A stretch of DNA of 64,000 bases from CAWCTB01 sp963798275 (lineage in GTDB: Bacteria > Acidobacteriota > Terriglobia > Terriglobales > Acidobacteriaceae): positions 65,219-129,218 of the forward strand of contig CAWCTB010000053.1 of the NCBI GenBank assembly GCA_963798275.1, given 5' to 3'. Position numbers and translations under genes: made by a program. The first letter of the stretch is position 1, and each line of letters begins with the position of its first letter. This document shows positions 54,770 to 63,452 of the stretch, piece after piece. The notes beneath the pieces were generated by a model that had not been told where the DNA came from, ran no database searches, and worked only from the letters and a program-made list of their open reading frames with translations.

Positions 54770-55093
54770 CTACTTAGTGGCCAAGGCCGGCTTGCCAGCG
54801 CCTTCCAGGATGCCGAGGACTTCTTCCTCGCGCATGATCAGGAAGTCTTCGCCGTCAATCTTGATCTCGGTGCCAGCGTACTTGCCGAACAGAACGCGAT
54901 CGCCCGCTTTGACGTCGAGGGGAAAGGTTTCACCCTTGTCGTTGGTCTTGCCTCTGCCTACGGAGAGAACTTCACCCTCCTGTGGCTTGTCCTTGGCGCT
55001 GTCGGGGATGATGATGCCTCCACGAGTCGTTTCCGCCTCTTCTACACGACGTACGACGATGCGGTCGTGCAGGGGAGTCAGCTTAGTAGCCAT
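54770..55093 (-). CDS. groS: Co-chaperonin GroES (10 kDa)
   Basis: 107 residues from ATG 55093 (AGGAG 7 bp upstream): MATKLTPLHDRIVVRRVEEAETTRGGIIIPDSAKDKPQEGEVLSVGRGKTNDKGETFPLDVKAGDRVLFGKYAGTEIKIDGEDFLIMREEEVLGILEG. The mobile loop (EAETTRGGIIIPDSAKDKPQ) that docks on GroEL is conserved. The C-terminal extension (AGKPALATK) is slightly longer than in E. coli. First gene of the groESL operon, controlled by the CIRCE element 155 bp upstream. Confidence 0.97.
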   Translation of the reverse strand: MATKLTPLHDRIVVRRVEEAETTRGGIIIPDSAKDKPQEGEVLSVGRGKTNDKGETFPLDVKAGDRVLFGKYAGTEIKIDGEDFLIMREEEVLGILEGAGKPALATK

Positions 55094-55247
55094 TCTGGAA
55101 CTCCTTTCGATGAGTTGGTTTGAGTTGAATTGCGGTAAGCGATCGCCGCTCTGGGCGCGTCTGAGTTTGCGTTGGGGCGAACGATGCTCATTGAACTTTG
55201 AACTTTGGGGTTTAAACCCGAGGTTGGAGGCCGGATGACCGGAGCTG

Positions 55248-55274
55248 TTAGCACTCACGTCCAACGAGTGCTAA
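55248..55274 (-). promoter_or_regulatory. CIRCE element (HrcA operator)
   Basis: TTAGCACTC-N9-GAGTGCTAA, a perfect match to the consensus, 155 bp upstream of groES. HrcA bound here represses groESL until heat or misfolded protein titrates the system. hrcA itself is not in the window. Confidence 0.97.
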
Positions 55275-55924
55275 TGATAGCGCGGGAGGTTCAGGCCTGT
55301 CAAGGGGAAGGTGAGTGGGATTCACTCACATTTCAACAAACTCCAAGCAACGTTAGCATAACTATTTGTATATCAGTATCTTACAATAACTTTACCCCAC
55401 ATCTGACCGGTGCGTTGCCCGGTGGGAGATACAGTGAGCCGAAACGCGGATTGGGACGCGAGTGAAGCATCGAGGGGTCTGCGAACCAGCACGAACGCCG
55501 CAGTGCGATAGAGTCTGTGACGGAACTGCGCCGTTCGTCTGGAGTCTGTGTGGTAGCTGGTGCCGCCGCTCTTCACCTCACGAAGCATAATTGTTTCCGA
55601 CCTTACTCAGCATTCCACCTTCGGCTGGGTGCCGGGGGGAGACGTTTTCCCCTTCGGGGTAGGGACTATTCTGGTTTGTAACGCAGTTGCAAACCAACTC
55701 CGGTTTTCACACAGGCGCGATAGGCCAGACGCGTTCCGGCGGGGAGGCAAATTCGTGACTGGCGGGAAGGAGAACGAAAGACAGGCACGTGCCGGTTGGC
55801 GCAATGACTCTCAGGTGGCGTTTTGACATGGCATGATCGAGGGGTGCTCGTGTACTATACTTTTGCTCGCGCTTTCCAACTGGTGAAACTGGCAGACTAA
55901 CCAACCGCAATTCCAAGGTGTGAT
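55275..55924. other. 650-bp gap upstream of groES and of the M48 protease gene
   Basis: Holds the groESL promoter region at the left. A TACTATACT motif (about 55852-55860), possibly a -10 for the protease gene, sits at the right. Short open frames lack support. A CTGGTGAAACTGGCAGAC stretch recalls a tRNA D-arm but the rest of a tRNA is absent. Confidence 0.5.
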
Positions 55925-57270
55925 GTGCAAGTGGTTGCGTGCAGCGCTCGTGCATTCCTCTCAGCGGTCTCTACCAAACCCGCTTCTCTCTTACTAGCTT
56001 GCGCCCTAATGTTGCCAACCCCGGCGGCGGCCCAGGCGGGTGCGAATCAGGCATCCGCGACGATTCCGGCTGAAGTCCACTTCCGCTGTCACGGTGGCTG
56101 AGGTCACATCGCTGCGCACGACGGCCGCGGTCCTCGAGCCTGCGGAAGTATTGCCTCCGGCGGGGACGGAAGCATCGGGAGAGAACAATTCGGGGCAGCT
56201 CCGAACTGCGGCGCAGGTGGAATCGGAGGGTGCTCGCCATGATGCGGAGGCGAGCCAGCAGGCGCTGCCAAAAAGCGGGAACTCGCTGGCACCTGCCATC
56301 ACTGTGGGTCAGATGCCACCCGAGCAGGCGAAAGTATGATGTGCGGCTGATTGGGCAGCGCAATGTTGGCAATGGCTTGAATTTCTACTCGCTCGATCGC
56401 GAGATGGCGCTGGGCCGAGAGCTTTCGAAGGAGGTGGAAGCGACTTCGAAAGTGCTGCAGGATCCGGTGGTCAACGAGTATGTCAACCGCATCGGGCAAA
56501 ACATCGTGCGCAATTCCGATGCGCGCGTTCCGTTCACCATCAAGGTGCTGGACAACGACGAGGTGAACGCGTTTGCGCTGCCCGGCGGGTTCTTCTACGT
56601 CGATACCGGCTTGATCCTGGCAGCCGACAACGAGGCTGAACTGGCCGGGGTGATGGCGCATGAGATCGCCCACGTGGCCGCCCGTCACGCGACCAAGAAC
56701 ATGACGAAGTCACAAATCTGGAACATGGCCTCGATCCCGCTCATGTTTATCGGCGGGCCGGCCGGGTACGCCATCGCCGAGATTGCCAGCATCGCCGTGC
56801 CCATGAGCTTCCTGAAGTTCTCGCGCGATGCCGAGCGCGAAGCGGATGTGCTGGGCCTGGAGTACGACTACGCGACGGGATATGATCCGCAGGCATTCGT
56901 GCAGTTCTTCGAGAAGTTGAAGGTGGACGAGAAGACCAAGCACCGCAAGCTGGCCAATCTGTTTTCCACGCATCCCATGAACAGCGACCGCATCGAAGCG
57001 GCGCAGGACGAGATTCGCAAGTATCTGCCTGACCGCGACAGCTACGTTGTCGACACCAGCGAGTTTTACGCAGTGAAGCAACGTCTGCTGGCCACGGAGG
57101 GAAACCAGCTCAACCTGAGGTCTCCCAATCGGCCGGTGCTGCTGAAGCGGACCGGCAACTCGACCGATGCCGACAGTGACGCCACCAGCGGTACCCCCTC
57201 GCCATCTCAGCCAGAGCAGAAAGATGACGGCCATCCGACGTTGAAGCGGACGAACGCACCTTCGGATTGA
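55925..57270 (+). CDS. Secreted M48-family zinc metalloprotease, BepA/LoiP-like (frame broken twice)
   Basis: Proposed GTG start at 55925. Signal peptide ...TKPASLLLACALMLPTPAAAQAG; frame breaks near 56085 and 56335 lie in the poorly conserved N-terminal linker. The catalytic part reads NFYSLDREMALGRELSKEVEATSKVLQDPVVNEYVNRIGQNIVRNSDARVPFTIKVLDNDEVNAFALPGGFFYVDTGLILAADNEAELAGVMAHEIAHVAARHATK. The HEIAH zinc motif and the distal ligand Glu of DAEREADVLGLEYDYATGYDP are both present. The C-terminus is disordered and Pro/Ser-rich. Acts in the periplasm on misassembled outer-membrane proteins (family knowledge). No TPR domain is seen, unlike BepA. Confidence 0.85.
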
Positions 57271-57379
57271 GTCGTCGTGGGACGGAATGGGGGAAACCCA
57301 GGTTGATCCAGGCCCCGCGCGCTGGAAGCGGTCGCGTCTCATAAATGATGTACGAGAAGGGACTCGATTTCCCCTCAGG

Positions 57380-57533
57380 GGCTAAACAGGCTGCGGAAAA
57401 AAGCGGAAGAACAGATCCCACGCGGACTGAAGTCCGCGTGGGATGACAAAAATAAGGACCTTATACGGCACACTGAAGGTGTGCCCTTTCAAAACGTGGC
57501 AAGAGCCGGGTTTTTCCGCAGCCTGTAAAGCCC
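57380..57533. mobile_element. MITE, 154 bp, IS5-like terminal inverted repeats
   Basis: Left end GGCTAAACAGGCTGCGGAAA..., right end ...TTTTTCCGCAGCCTGTAAAGCC (inverted). Over 26 bp the left end matches the IS5-like right inverted repeat at 22 positions. Inside: CACGCGGACTGAAGTCCGCGTG and GCACACTGAAGGTGTGC hairpins. Confidence 0.78.
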
Positions 57534-57846
57534 AATGCCTACGATGCCTGCCTCCGCCGGTGATCTTTTCGCGGTATTCGTACCAGCACTTGAGTTGACC
57601 GGAGAGGCCGACGCGCGTGCCCGAGGCGCCGACGTTGAGGGTGCGCATGTCCGCCGCGCGGCGAAGCAATTGCAGGAACAATCGGTACTTCTTCTCGCGC
57701 GAGCGGCAGTGCAGGTGCTGGAAGAGCCGGTTCCTAGGGGCAGGGTTATTTAGGCGAAGGTGCGGCTACCGCCGGGTGCGAAAATTCGCTGCGCAGAAAT
57801 GCGACAGGTTTGCCGGGACAAGCCACGCTGCCTACAATAAGGCGGT
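57534..57846. other. Gap with a possible gene remnant
   Basis: On the minus strand about 57530-57745 reads ...KYRLFLQLLRRAADMRTLNVGASGTRVGLSGQLKCWYEYREKITG, which looks protein-like but has no start and runs into the MITE. It may be the end of a gene interrupted by the element. Not assigned. Confidence 0.3.
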
Positions 57847-58299
57847 ATGAAAATATCTGGTGTGGCGCTTGCTACGTTGTGGGTTTTGCTGCTCACCTGC
57901 GTTGCCGTGGCCGACGACAAGAAACAGGCTGATGGCCTGTCGAGCCTGACGTTCACCGTGCTGAAGGACGACAACGGCAAGCCGGTGCGTAATGCGTCGG
58001 TGATCCTGCATCAGGTGGGGAAGAATGGCAAACAGTCGCGCGGCGGGTATCAGTTGAAGACCGACGCGGAAGGGAAGACTTCAAGCGATGGAGTGCCTTA
58101 CGGGATGTTGCGGATTCAGGTGATTGCGCCGGGGTTCCAGACGTTCGGCAACGACTACGACGTCAACCAAACTACGATGGACATCGAGATCCGATTGAAG
58201 CGTCCACAGGATCAGTTCACCATCTACACGAAACCGGGCGAGAAACAGCCCGACAATAAGCCTCAGCCGCCGGACAGCTCGCAACCCAAGCCGCAGTAG
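57847..58299 (+). CDS. Small secreted protein with carboxypeptidase-regulatory-like (Ig-like) domain
   Basis: 150 residues. Signal peptide KISGVALATLWVLLLTCVAVAD, then one beta-sandwich domain: LTFTVLKDDNGKPVRNASVILHQVGKNGKQSRGGYQLKTDAEGKTSSDGVPYGMLRIQVIAPGFQTFGNDYDV. This has the G-K-P-V-x-N-A-x-V and T-D-x-x-G-K pattern of CarboxypepD_reg domains. The C-terminus is Pro/Gln-rich (EKQPDNKPQPPDSSQPKPQ). Likely cell-surface or periplasmic, perhaps binding a sugar or protein; function unknown. Convergent with the ABC-2 permease gene. Confidence 0.7.
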   Translation: MKISGVALATLWVLLLTCVAVADDKKQADGLSSLTFTVLKDDNGKPVRNASVILHQVGKNGKQSRGGYQLKTDAEGKTSSDGVPYGMLRIQVIAPGFQTFGNDYDVNQTTMDIEIRLKRPQDQFTIYTKPGEKQPDNKPQPPDSSQPKPQ

Positions 58300-58319
58300 A
58301 AGCGCGGTTGGCGGTTGGC

Positions 58320-59073
58320 TCACTCGATCGTTCCATTCAGCTTGCGATTGGCCAGCCAAAACGTCACCACCACGAATAGAAGGAATGCCCCGGCTTCGTA
58401 AACGACGGCGCGGCCTACCGCAGGCGCGTAGGTGTAGTAGCGCAGCAGGTCGGTCTGCCAGGTGACGGGATTGGCCCAGGCCAGCCAGCGCACCGCGACG
58501 GGCAGTTGTTGCGTGGGATAGAACAGGTTGCTGATGAACATCAGGGTGAGGTACAGGGCCGAAGTCGTGGTGTGATATGCGTTGAATCCGCGCAGGTTCA
58601 GTGCCAGCCACGTGAACAGGAAGTACCATCCCGCAGTGCCCACCACCGACCATAAAGCGACGGGCAGCCACGCCGAAGCGGGCATGGGGATTTTCAGCAC
58701 AGCCATGCCGGCAACCACGCAGATCAGTGTGCCCACGACGGCGAAGGCAGCATTGAACAGCAGCTTGCCGAGCAGCATTTCCCAGCGGGCGAACGGATAG
58801 GTCAGCATCTCGTGGAAGATGCCGGACTGCAAGGTCTTCGAAAAAGGCATACGACGAGTTGAAGACGATGCCGAAGCTGACCATGGAGAGCACACCGCCG
58901 AGAAAGAAGCGCGGGTAATCGAGGCCGCTGGCGGCGCCTCCCATCCAGCGCTCCAGGCTGGAGCCGAAGACCAGCAGGTAAACCACCGGCACCAGGACAT
59001 CCCACAGTGGCAGCACCGGGTTGGAGAGCCGTATGCGGAAATCGCGGAACGCAATCGCCAACACGTAGCGCAT
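58320..59073 (-). CDS. ABC-2 type transporter permease (frame broken once)
   Basis: About 250 residues, six predicted membrane helices: MRYVLAIAFRDFRIRLSNPVLPLWDVLVPVVYLLVFGSSL, FFLGGVLSMVSFGIVFNSSYAFF. After one extra base near 58840 it continues KTLQSGIFHEMLTYPFARWEMLLGKLLFNAAFAVVGTLICVVAGMAV...NLFYPTQQLPVAVRWLAWANPVTWQTDLLRYY. The GxxxE-like element and NLFYP.......NP.T..... pattern are those of drug/polysaccharide exporters (DrrB/NodJ-like). Its ATG overlaps the ATPase stop (TGATG), so the two form one transporter. Confidence 0.85.
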
Positions 59074-60025
59074 CAGCCGGTATGCGCCTCTGCCGCAGGG
59101 TCGCCGTAGAGGTCGAAAAAGATCTCTTCCAGATCGGCGGCGCGTATCTCAAGATGCGCCAGGGGATGCCGCTCCGAGATTCGCGCCATCTCGCGGATCC
59201 ACTGGTCCTCGCTGCCGTCGACGACTAAGTTCGTACTCTCCGCCGGCCTCTTTCAGCTGACGCGGGGAGAGAGTGCGCAGCGATGCGATGGCCTCGGTGC
59301 TGTTGTTCTGGAAGCGGACGAACAGGCGAAACGCCTTGTGGGCACGTTGGCGAAGCTCAGTCATGCTTCCGGCGGCAAGCACCTTGCCATGGTTCATCAG
59401 CACCATGCGGTCGCACAGCGATTCGGCCTCGTCCAGCAGTTGGGTGGTGAGCAGACACGGTGCGGCCGCCGGCGGCCTGCTCGCGGATAAGTTCGAGGAC
59501 GCGGCGCTTGATCAGCGGGTCCATGCCGGTGGTGGCCTCGTCGAGGAAGAGGACCGGGGTGTCAACCATGAGCGCCTTGGCGAGCTGCAGGCGGCGCTTG
59601 TATCCGCCGGAGAGCGTTTGCGCGCGCGATTGCAAATGTTCGCCCAGGTCGAGGGAATCGACAACGCGTTTCACCCGCTGGCGCGTCTCGACGCGCGAGT
59701 AGCCGTGCAGATAGCCGTAGAGCAGAAGGTTGTCTTCGGTGGAGAGCAGGGTTTCGACGGCGTTTTCCTGCAGCACGGCGGTGATGCAGCGGCGCACGGC
59801 GAGAGGCTGCGCGCTGACATCGTGTCCGGCGACAAAAGCGCGGCCCGAGGTGGGCCGCAGGATCGTGGTCAAGATGCGGACTGTAGTGGTCTTGCCCGCG
59901 CCGTTGGGGCCGAGCAAGCCGAAGATCTCCCCGGGCTGGACCACGAAGTCAATGCCATCGACAGCAGTTTTGCCCTTGCGGTACACCTGCCGCAGGTTTT
60001 CTACACGGATAGCGTTCTCCGGCAT
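59073..60025 (-). CDS. ABC-2 transporter ATP-binding protein, DrrA-like (frame broken twice)
   Basis: MPENAIRVENLRQVYRKGKTAVDGIDFVVQPGEIFGLLGPNGAGKTTTVRILTTILRPTSG holds Walker A (GPNGAGKT). Q-loop VLQENAVETLLSTEDNLLLYGYLHG, signature LSGGYKRRLQLAKAL and Walker B PVLFLDEATTGMDP follow. The H-loop region LLTTQLLDEAESLCDRMVLMNHGKVLA is in another frame after one extra T near 59462, and a second extra A near 59235 precedes the C-terminal domain (LVVDGSEDQWIREMARISERHPLAHLEIRAADLEEIFFDLYGD). The LEEIFFDLYG ending is typical of DrrA/CcmA-like daunorubicin-resistance ATPases. About 316 residues after repair. Substrate unknown. Confidence 0.88.
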
Positions 60026-60167
60026 CGGACGATCATAATGCACCGTGGCGGCAGTAGAGCGGGACTTGAACAAGCGGCCGGTCCGGGTCGAGGCGTGGCT
60101 TCAGTCAATCCCGCGCGAACCGTCGACTGGCAGGCAACGGCCGCGCGGGTGGGAGGCAGGCTAAGGA

Positions 60168-60953
60168 CTAAGACTGCTTTTCCGCGATCCAGCGGCTGGT
60201 GCTGTCGTGCAGCTTGTCGCTGACCTCGAAGGTCAACGTTTTGCCGTCCGCCGCGGCGGTAATGCGGGTCACGCTGATGACCTTGCCGTCGCGCTTGTCG
60301 GTCTCTTCGATCGTGTGATCGTTAATGCGCTTGAGCGAGACGCTAGTCGTGCCCGGGTCGCCTTTGTAGGGCGCATCGCTGCCGTCGAGCTTCGCAGTAT
60401 AAGACTGTCCCGTGGGCGTACTCATGCTGAGCTCGTCGCCGTTGGACTTGTAGGTGATCAGCAGGCCGTTCTCGCCAACGTCCTCGATTTTCTCGGCACG
60501 CCACGATCCGGAAATCGCGTTCGATCCGGCAGGCCCCTTGGCGACCCGCTTCATCACGGTCTTTCCCGTGACCGGGCCGCCCTCCTGCGGGGTGTTGTCA
60601 GTCCATTCGACAGTCATGGTGCTACCGTCGGACGAGACCATGTCCTTTTCCGACCCCGTAACTTTGCCGGCTTTCTTCGTCGTTCTCTCGACGTTATGAT
60701 CGTCAATCACCTTGATGGCCATAGTGTCGAAATAGGGATGCCCGGAGACACTCTGGTCGGCGCCATCGGCTTTGATTTCGATTGGCGGAACACAGGACTT
60801 GCAGGAGTACATCCCGTTCTGCAAGAGGTAGACATCGGGCTTCTTGGGAAGATTCGACTTGCCCAGGTCGAATTTCCAGGTGCCATCGAACGGACTGCCT
60901 TGCGCCATCGCCAGCACCGGAGTGAGGAGGAGCAACAAAAACATCTTCTTCAT
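60168..60953 (-). CDS. Secreted lipocalin-like protein of unknown function
   Basis: 261 residues from the ATG at 60953 (MKKMFLLLLLTPVLAMAQGSPFDGTWKFDLGKSNLPKKPDVYLLQNGMYSCKSCVPP). Upstream in-frame codons to 61073 lack a start signal, whereas GAAAGGAAGAC lies just before 60953. Two similar beta-barrel halves can be read: PFDGTWKFDLGKS / ISGSWRAEKIED, each followed by TMAIKVIDDHNVERTTKKAGKVTGSEKDMVSSDGSTMTV and TTSVSLKRINDHTIEETDKRDGKVISVTRITAAADGKTLTFEV, so an internal duplication is likely. CKSC may form a disulfide or redox pair. Common in acidobacteria; function not known. Confidence 0.75.
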   Translation of the reverse strand: MKKMFLLLLLTPVLAMAQGSPFDGTWKFDLGKSNLPKKPDVYLLQNGMYSCKSCVPPIEIKADGADQSVSGHPYFDTMAIKVIDDHNVERTTKKAGKVTGSEKDMVSSDGSTMTVEWTDNTPQEGGPVTGKTVMKRVAKGPAGSNAISGSWRAEKIEDVGENGLLITYKSNGDELSMSTPTGQSYTAKLDGSDAPYKGDPGTTSVSLKRINDHTIEETDKRDGKVISVTRITAAADGKTLTFEVSDKLHDSTSRWIAEKQS

Positions 60954-61148
60954 GGAGCGTCTTCCTTTCTCTCTCGAAATTTTCTGAAGTGACGGCCCGG
61001 AAGTATATACCGGTTGGCAAGCCTGTGCTGCGTCAATCGCGAAACTTTGCTTTGTATAATCCTCATTCGCCATAGATCATCGCAATGTACGCGGTAATCG
61101 TTGCGCCGGTTACCGCGCGGCCGGCATGCCGCAACCGGATGATCCCCG

Positions 61149-62345
61149 ATGACTGACGTATTCGCCCACCGCACCAACTGGAACCTCACCGCCAACGCGT
61201 ACACCCGGGCGCTGGAGGAGCATCGGCGCGCGGGCAGGGAAGTGCTCGACCTGACCGCATCGAATCCGACGACGATTGGGCTGAACTATCGCCACGAAGA
61301 GTTGCTGCGCGCGCTGGCGGATCGTCGATCTCTCATCTACGAGCCGACGGCGAAAGGTTTATGGCAGGCGCGGGAGGCGGTCGCTGAATACTATGCTGAG
61401 CGCGGAATTGCGATCTCGCCGGAAGACCTGATCCTGACCACCAGCACCAGCGAGGCCTACAGCTTCGTTTTTCGGCTGCTCTGCAATCCGGGGGACTCCG
61501 TGCTGGTACCCACGCCGAGCTACCCGCTCTTCGATTTCCTCGCCGATCTGCAGGACGTGAAGCTCAGTCCGTATGAGCTGATCTACGACCACGGCTGGCA
61601 GATGGACTTCCATTCGCTCGCGACGGCTCAGCGCGCCGGAGGCCGACGTTGCCGCGCCGTGCTGGTGGTTCATCCTAACAATCCGACCGGATCGTTCGTG
61701 AAGCCAGGAGAGGCAGAACAACTTAGTCATTTCTGCACGACGCGCGGTTTAGCGATCGTCGTCGACGAGGTGTTTCGCGATTACGGGCTGGCAGGCAAAG
61801 CGCCCATCAGCTTCGCCCAAACGCAAGCAGCCGATGCTCCTCTGACCTTCACGCTGAGCGGACTATCCAAAATCTCCGGCCTGCCGCAGATGAAGGTGGC
61901 GTGGATCGCGGTGGCCGGACCGGAAGCATTGAAACGCGAGGCGCTCAGCCGGCTGGAGGTGATCGCCGATACCTATCTGTCGATGAACGCTCCGGTGCAG
62001 TGGGCCATGCCAGCGCTGTTGGAGGAGCGCCGTCACATCCAGCCGCAACTGCTGCAGCGCATCCGTGAAAACCTGGCCGAACTCGACCGCCAACTCGGGG
62101 CACAGAAGCTTTGTTCACGTCTCGCGGTCGAAGGCGGATGGTACGGGGTGCTGCGAGTTCCGGCGCGCGGCTCCGACGAGAGCTCTGGCGATCGCGCTGC
62201 TGCAACAGGCCGGGGTGCTGGTGCAGCCCGGACACTTTTACGATTTCGCCGGCGACGGCTACCTGGTGCTCAGCCTGATCACGCCAACGGCAGAATTCCG
62301 CGACGGGCATTCGAGCGGCTGCTGGACTTCGTCACAAAGATGTAG
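61149..62345 (+). CDS. Aspartate/alanine-type aminotransferase, class I/II fold (frame broken twice near the end)
   Basis: About 398 residues. PLP-dependent transaminase: YEPTAKGLWQAREAVAEYYAERGIAISPEDLILTTSTSEAYSFVFRLLCNPGDSVLVPTPSYPLFDF, AVLVVHPNNPTGSFVKPGEAEQL, VVDEVFRDY and the PLP lysine in LSGLSKISGLPQMKVAWI. The strand after EGGWYGVLRVPARGSDE shifts frame near 62176 (extra A), reads ALAIALLQQAGVLVQPGHFYDFAGDGYLVLSLITP and returns to the first frame near 62305 (missing C) to end AFERLLDFVTKM. The fold resembles AlaA/AspC-like enzymes; amino-acid specificity cannot be assigned. Same orientation as the glycosyltransferase and glutaredoxin genes. Confidence 0.86.
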   Translation: MTDVFAHRTNWNLTANAYTRALEEHRRAGREVLDLTASNPTTIGLNYRHEELLRALADRRSLIYEPTAKGLWQAREAVAEYYAERGIAISPEDLILTTSTSEAYSFVFRLLCNPGDSVLVPTPSYPLFDFLADLQDVKLSPYELIYDHGWQMDFHSLATAQRAGGRRCRAVLVVHPNNPTGSFVKPGEAEQLSHFCTTRGLAIVVDEVFRDYGLAGKAPISFAQTQAADAPLTFTLSGLSKISGLPQMKVAWIAVAGPEALKREALSRLEVIADTYLSMNAPVQWAMPALLEERRHIQPQLLQRIRENLAELDRQLGAQKLCSRLAVEGGWYGVLRVPARGSDESSGDRAAATGRGAGAARTLLRFRRRRLPGAQPDHANGRIPRRAFERLLDFVTKM

Positions 62346-62430
62346 GGTGAGCGCCGCAACTATTTGTAAACTCGGCGACCCGGAGATTGCCGGGCCCGAA
62401 ATGGTTCAGGGCCGTTATAATACAAAGACT

Positions 62431-63452
62431 GTGTTTAAGTACTCCATCGTCGTACCCTTTCACAACGAAGAGCAGAACGTAACCGAGATGTACGACCGGC
62501 TGCGGGTGGTGATGGAAGCCGCCAGCGAACCCTTTGAGCTGGTTTTCGTGGACGACGGCAGCCGCGATCACACCTTCTCGCTGCTGCAGCAGATTGCCTC
62601 GGTCGATCGCCGCGTGGTGGTCGTCAAGCTGCGCCGCAACTTCGGGCAGACCTCCGCGTTGGCGGCAGGCTTCGATTATGCGCAAGGGGAGTACGTGATC
62701 GCCATGGACGGCGACCTGCAGCATGATCCGCAGGACATTCCCGATGTTCCTGCACCGGCTGAACGAGGGATACGATGTGGTGAGCGGCTGGCGCAAGCAG
62801 CGCATCGACAACTTCGTGATGCGGCGCATTCCGTCGCGCATTGCCAATTGGCTGATGGCCAAGCTGAGCGGCGTGGACATTCACGATTTTGGCACGACCT
62901 TCAAGGCGTATCGCCGCGAAATCCTGCAGGACATTCCGCTATACGGCGAATTGCACCGCTTCATTCCGGCGCTGGCGTCGGCGTACGGCGCAACCATTTG
63001 CGAGATTCCCATCCGCAATGTAAACCGCGAGCGCGGCGAATCGCACTATGGAATCGGCGCGGACGTTCCGGGTTTTCTTCGACCTGATCACCATTCGCTT
63101 CCTGCTGAAGTACATGTCGCGGCCGCTGCACTTTTTTGGCGGCTTCGGCGCGGTCAGCTCGCTGAGCGGACTGTTGATCGCGCTCTATATGGTGTTCGAG
63201 AAATTCGTCCGGCACGTGGACGTGATGGACGAGCACGGGCCGCTGATGGTGTTCGCCGCGGTGATGATTGTGGCGGGTGTGCAGCTTGTGGCCCTCGGCC
63301 TGCTGGGCGAATTGCAGGTGCGGCATTACCACGAGCCCGACAAGCGCGGGCCTTACGTGGTGGAGAAGGTGCTGCGTACCTACGCCCAGCGCATCGGCGC
63401 TGGCGGATTGATGGTGCGGCCCAAGGTGGTGGTGTTTACCCAGCCCGGCTGA
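62431..63452 (+). CDS. Family 2 glycosyltransferase, polyprenol-phosphate sugar synthase type (frame broken twice; C-terminus unresolved)
   Basis: YSIVVPFHNEEQNVTEMYDRLRVVMEAASEPFELVFVDDGSRDHTFSLLQQIASVDRRVVVVKLRRNFGQTSALAAGFDYAQGEYVIAMDGDLQHDPQDIP carries the GT-A DDGS and DGDLQHDP motifs. After a break near 62742 it continues FLHRLNEGYDVVSGWRKQRID...GTTFKAYRREIL. A second break near 63058 leads to two C-terminal membrane helices (FFGGFGAVSSLSGLLIALYMV; LMVFAAVMIVAGVQLVALGLLGELQ). DPM1/GtrB-like: transfers a sugar to a lipid carrier at the membrane. Start at GTG 62431 or ATG 62401. The frame as read runs into the glutaredoxin start (ATG 63411) and stops at the TGA proposed as Sec. The real end is probably near 63410, hidden by another indel, unless the two are fused. 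Confidence 0.8.

Noticed and set aside
55870..55910. tRNA-like stretch (CTGGTGAAACTGGCAGAC)
   Set aside because: No acceptor stem, anticodon arm or T-loop (GGTTCRA) around it; no tRNA or rRNA gene was found in the window.
62401..62430. TATAAT hexamer (62415-62420) as a promoter for the glycosyltransferase
   Set aside because: No -35 at the right spacing was evident, and only 10 bp separate it from the GTG; it may be chance.
63450..63452. TGA as an ordinary stop ending the glycosyltransferase
   Set aside because: The 13 codons before it are the glutaredoxin N-terminus (VVVFTQPG) and the frame after it is the rest of glutaredoxin. An ordinary stop remains possible only if the base is a substitution error.
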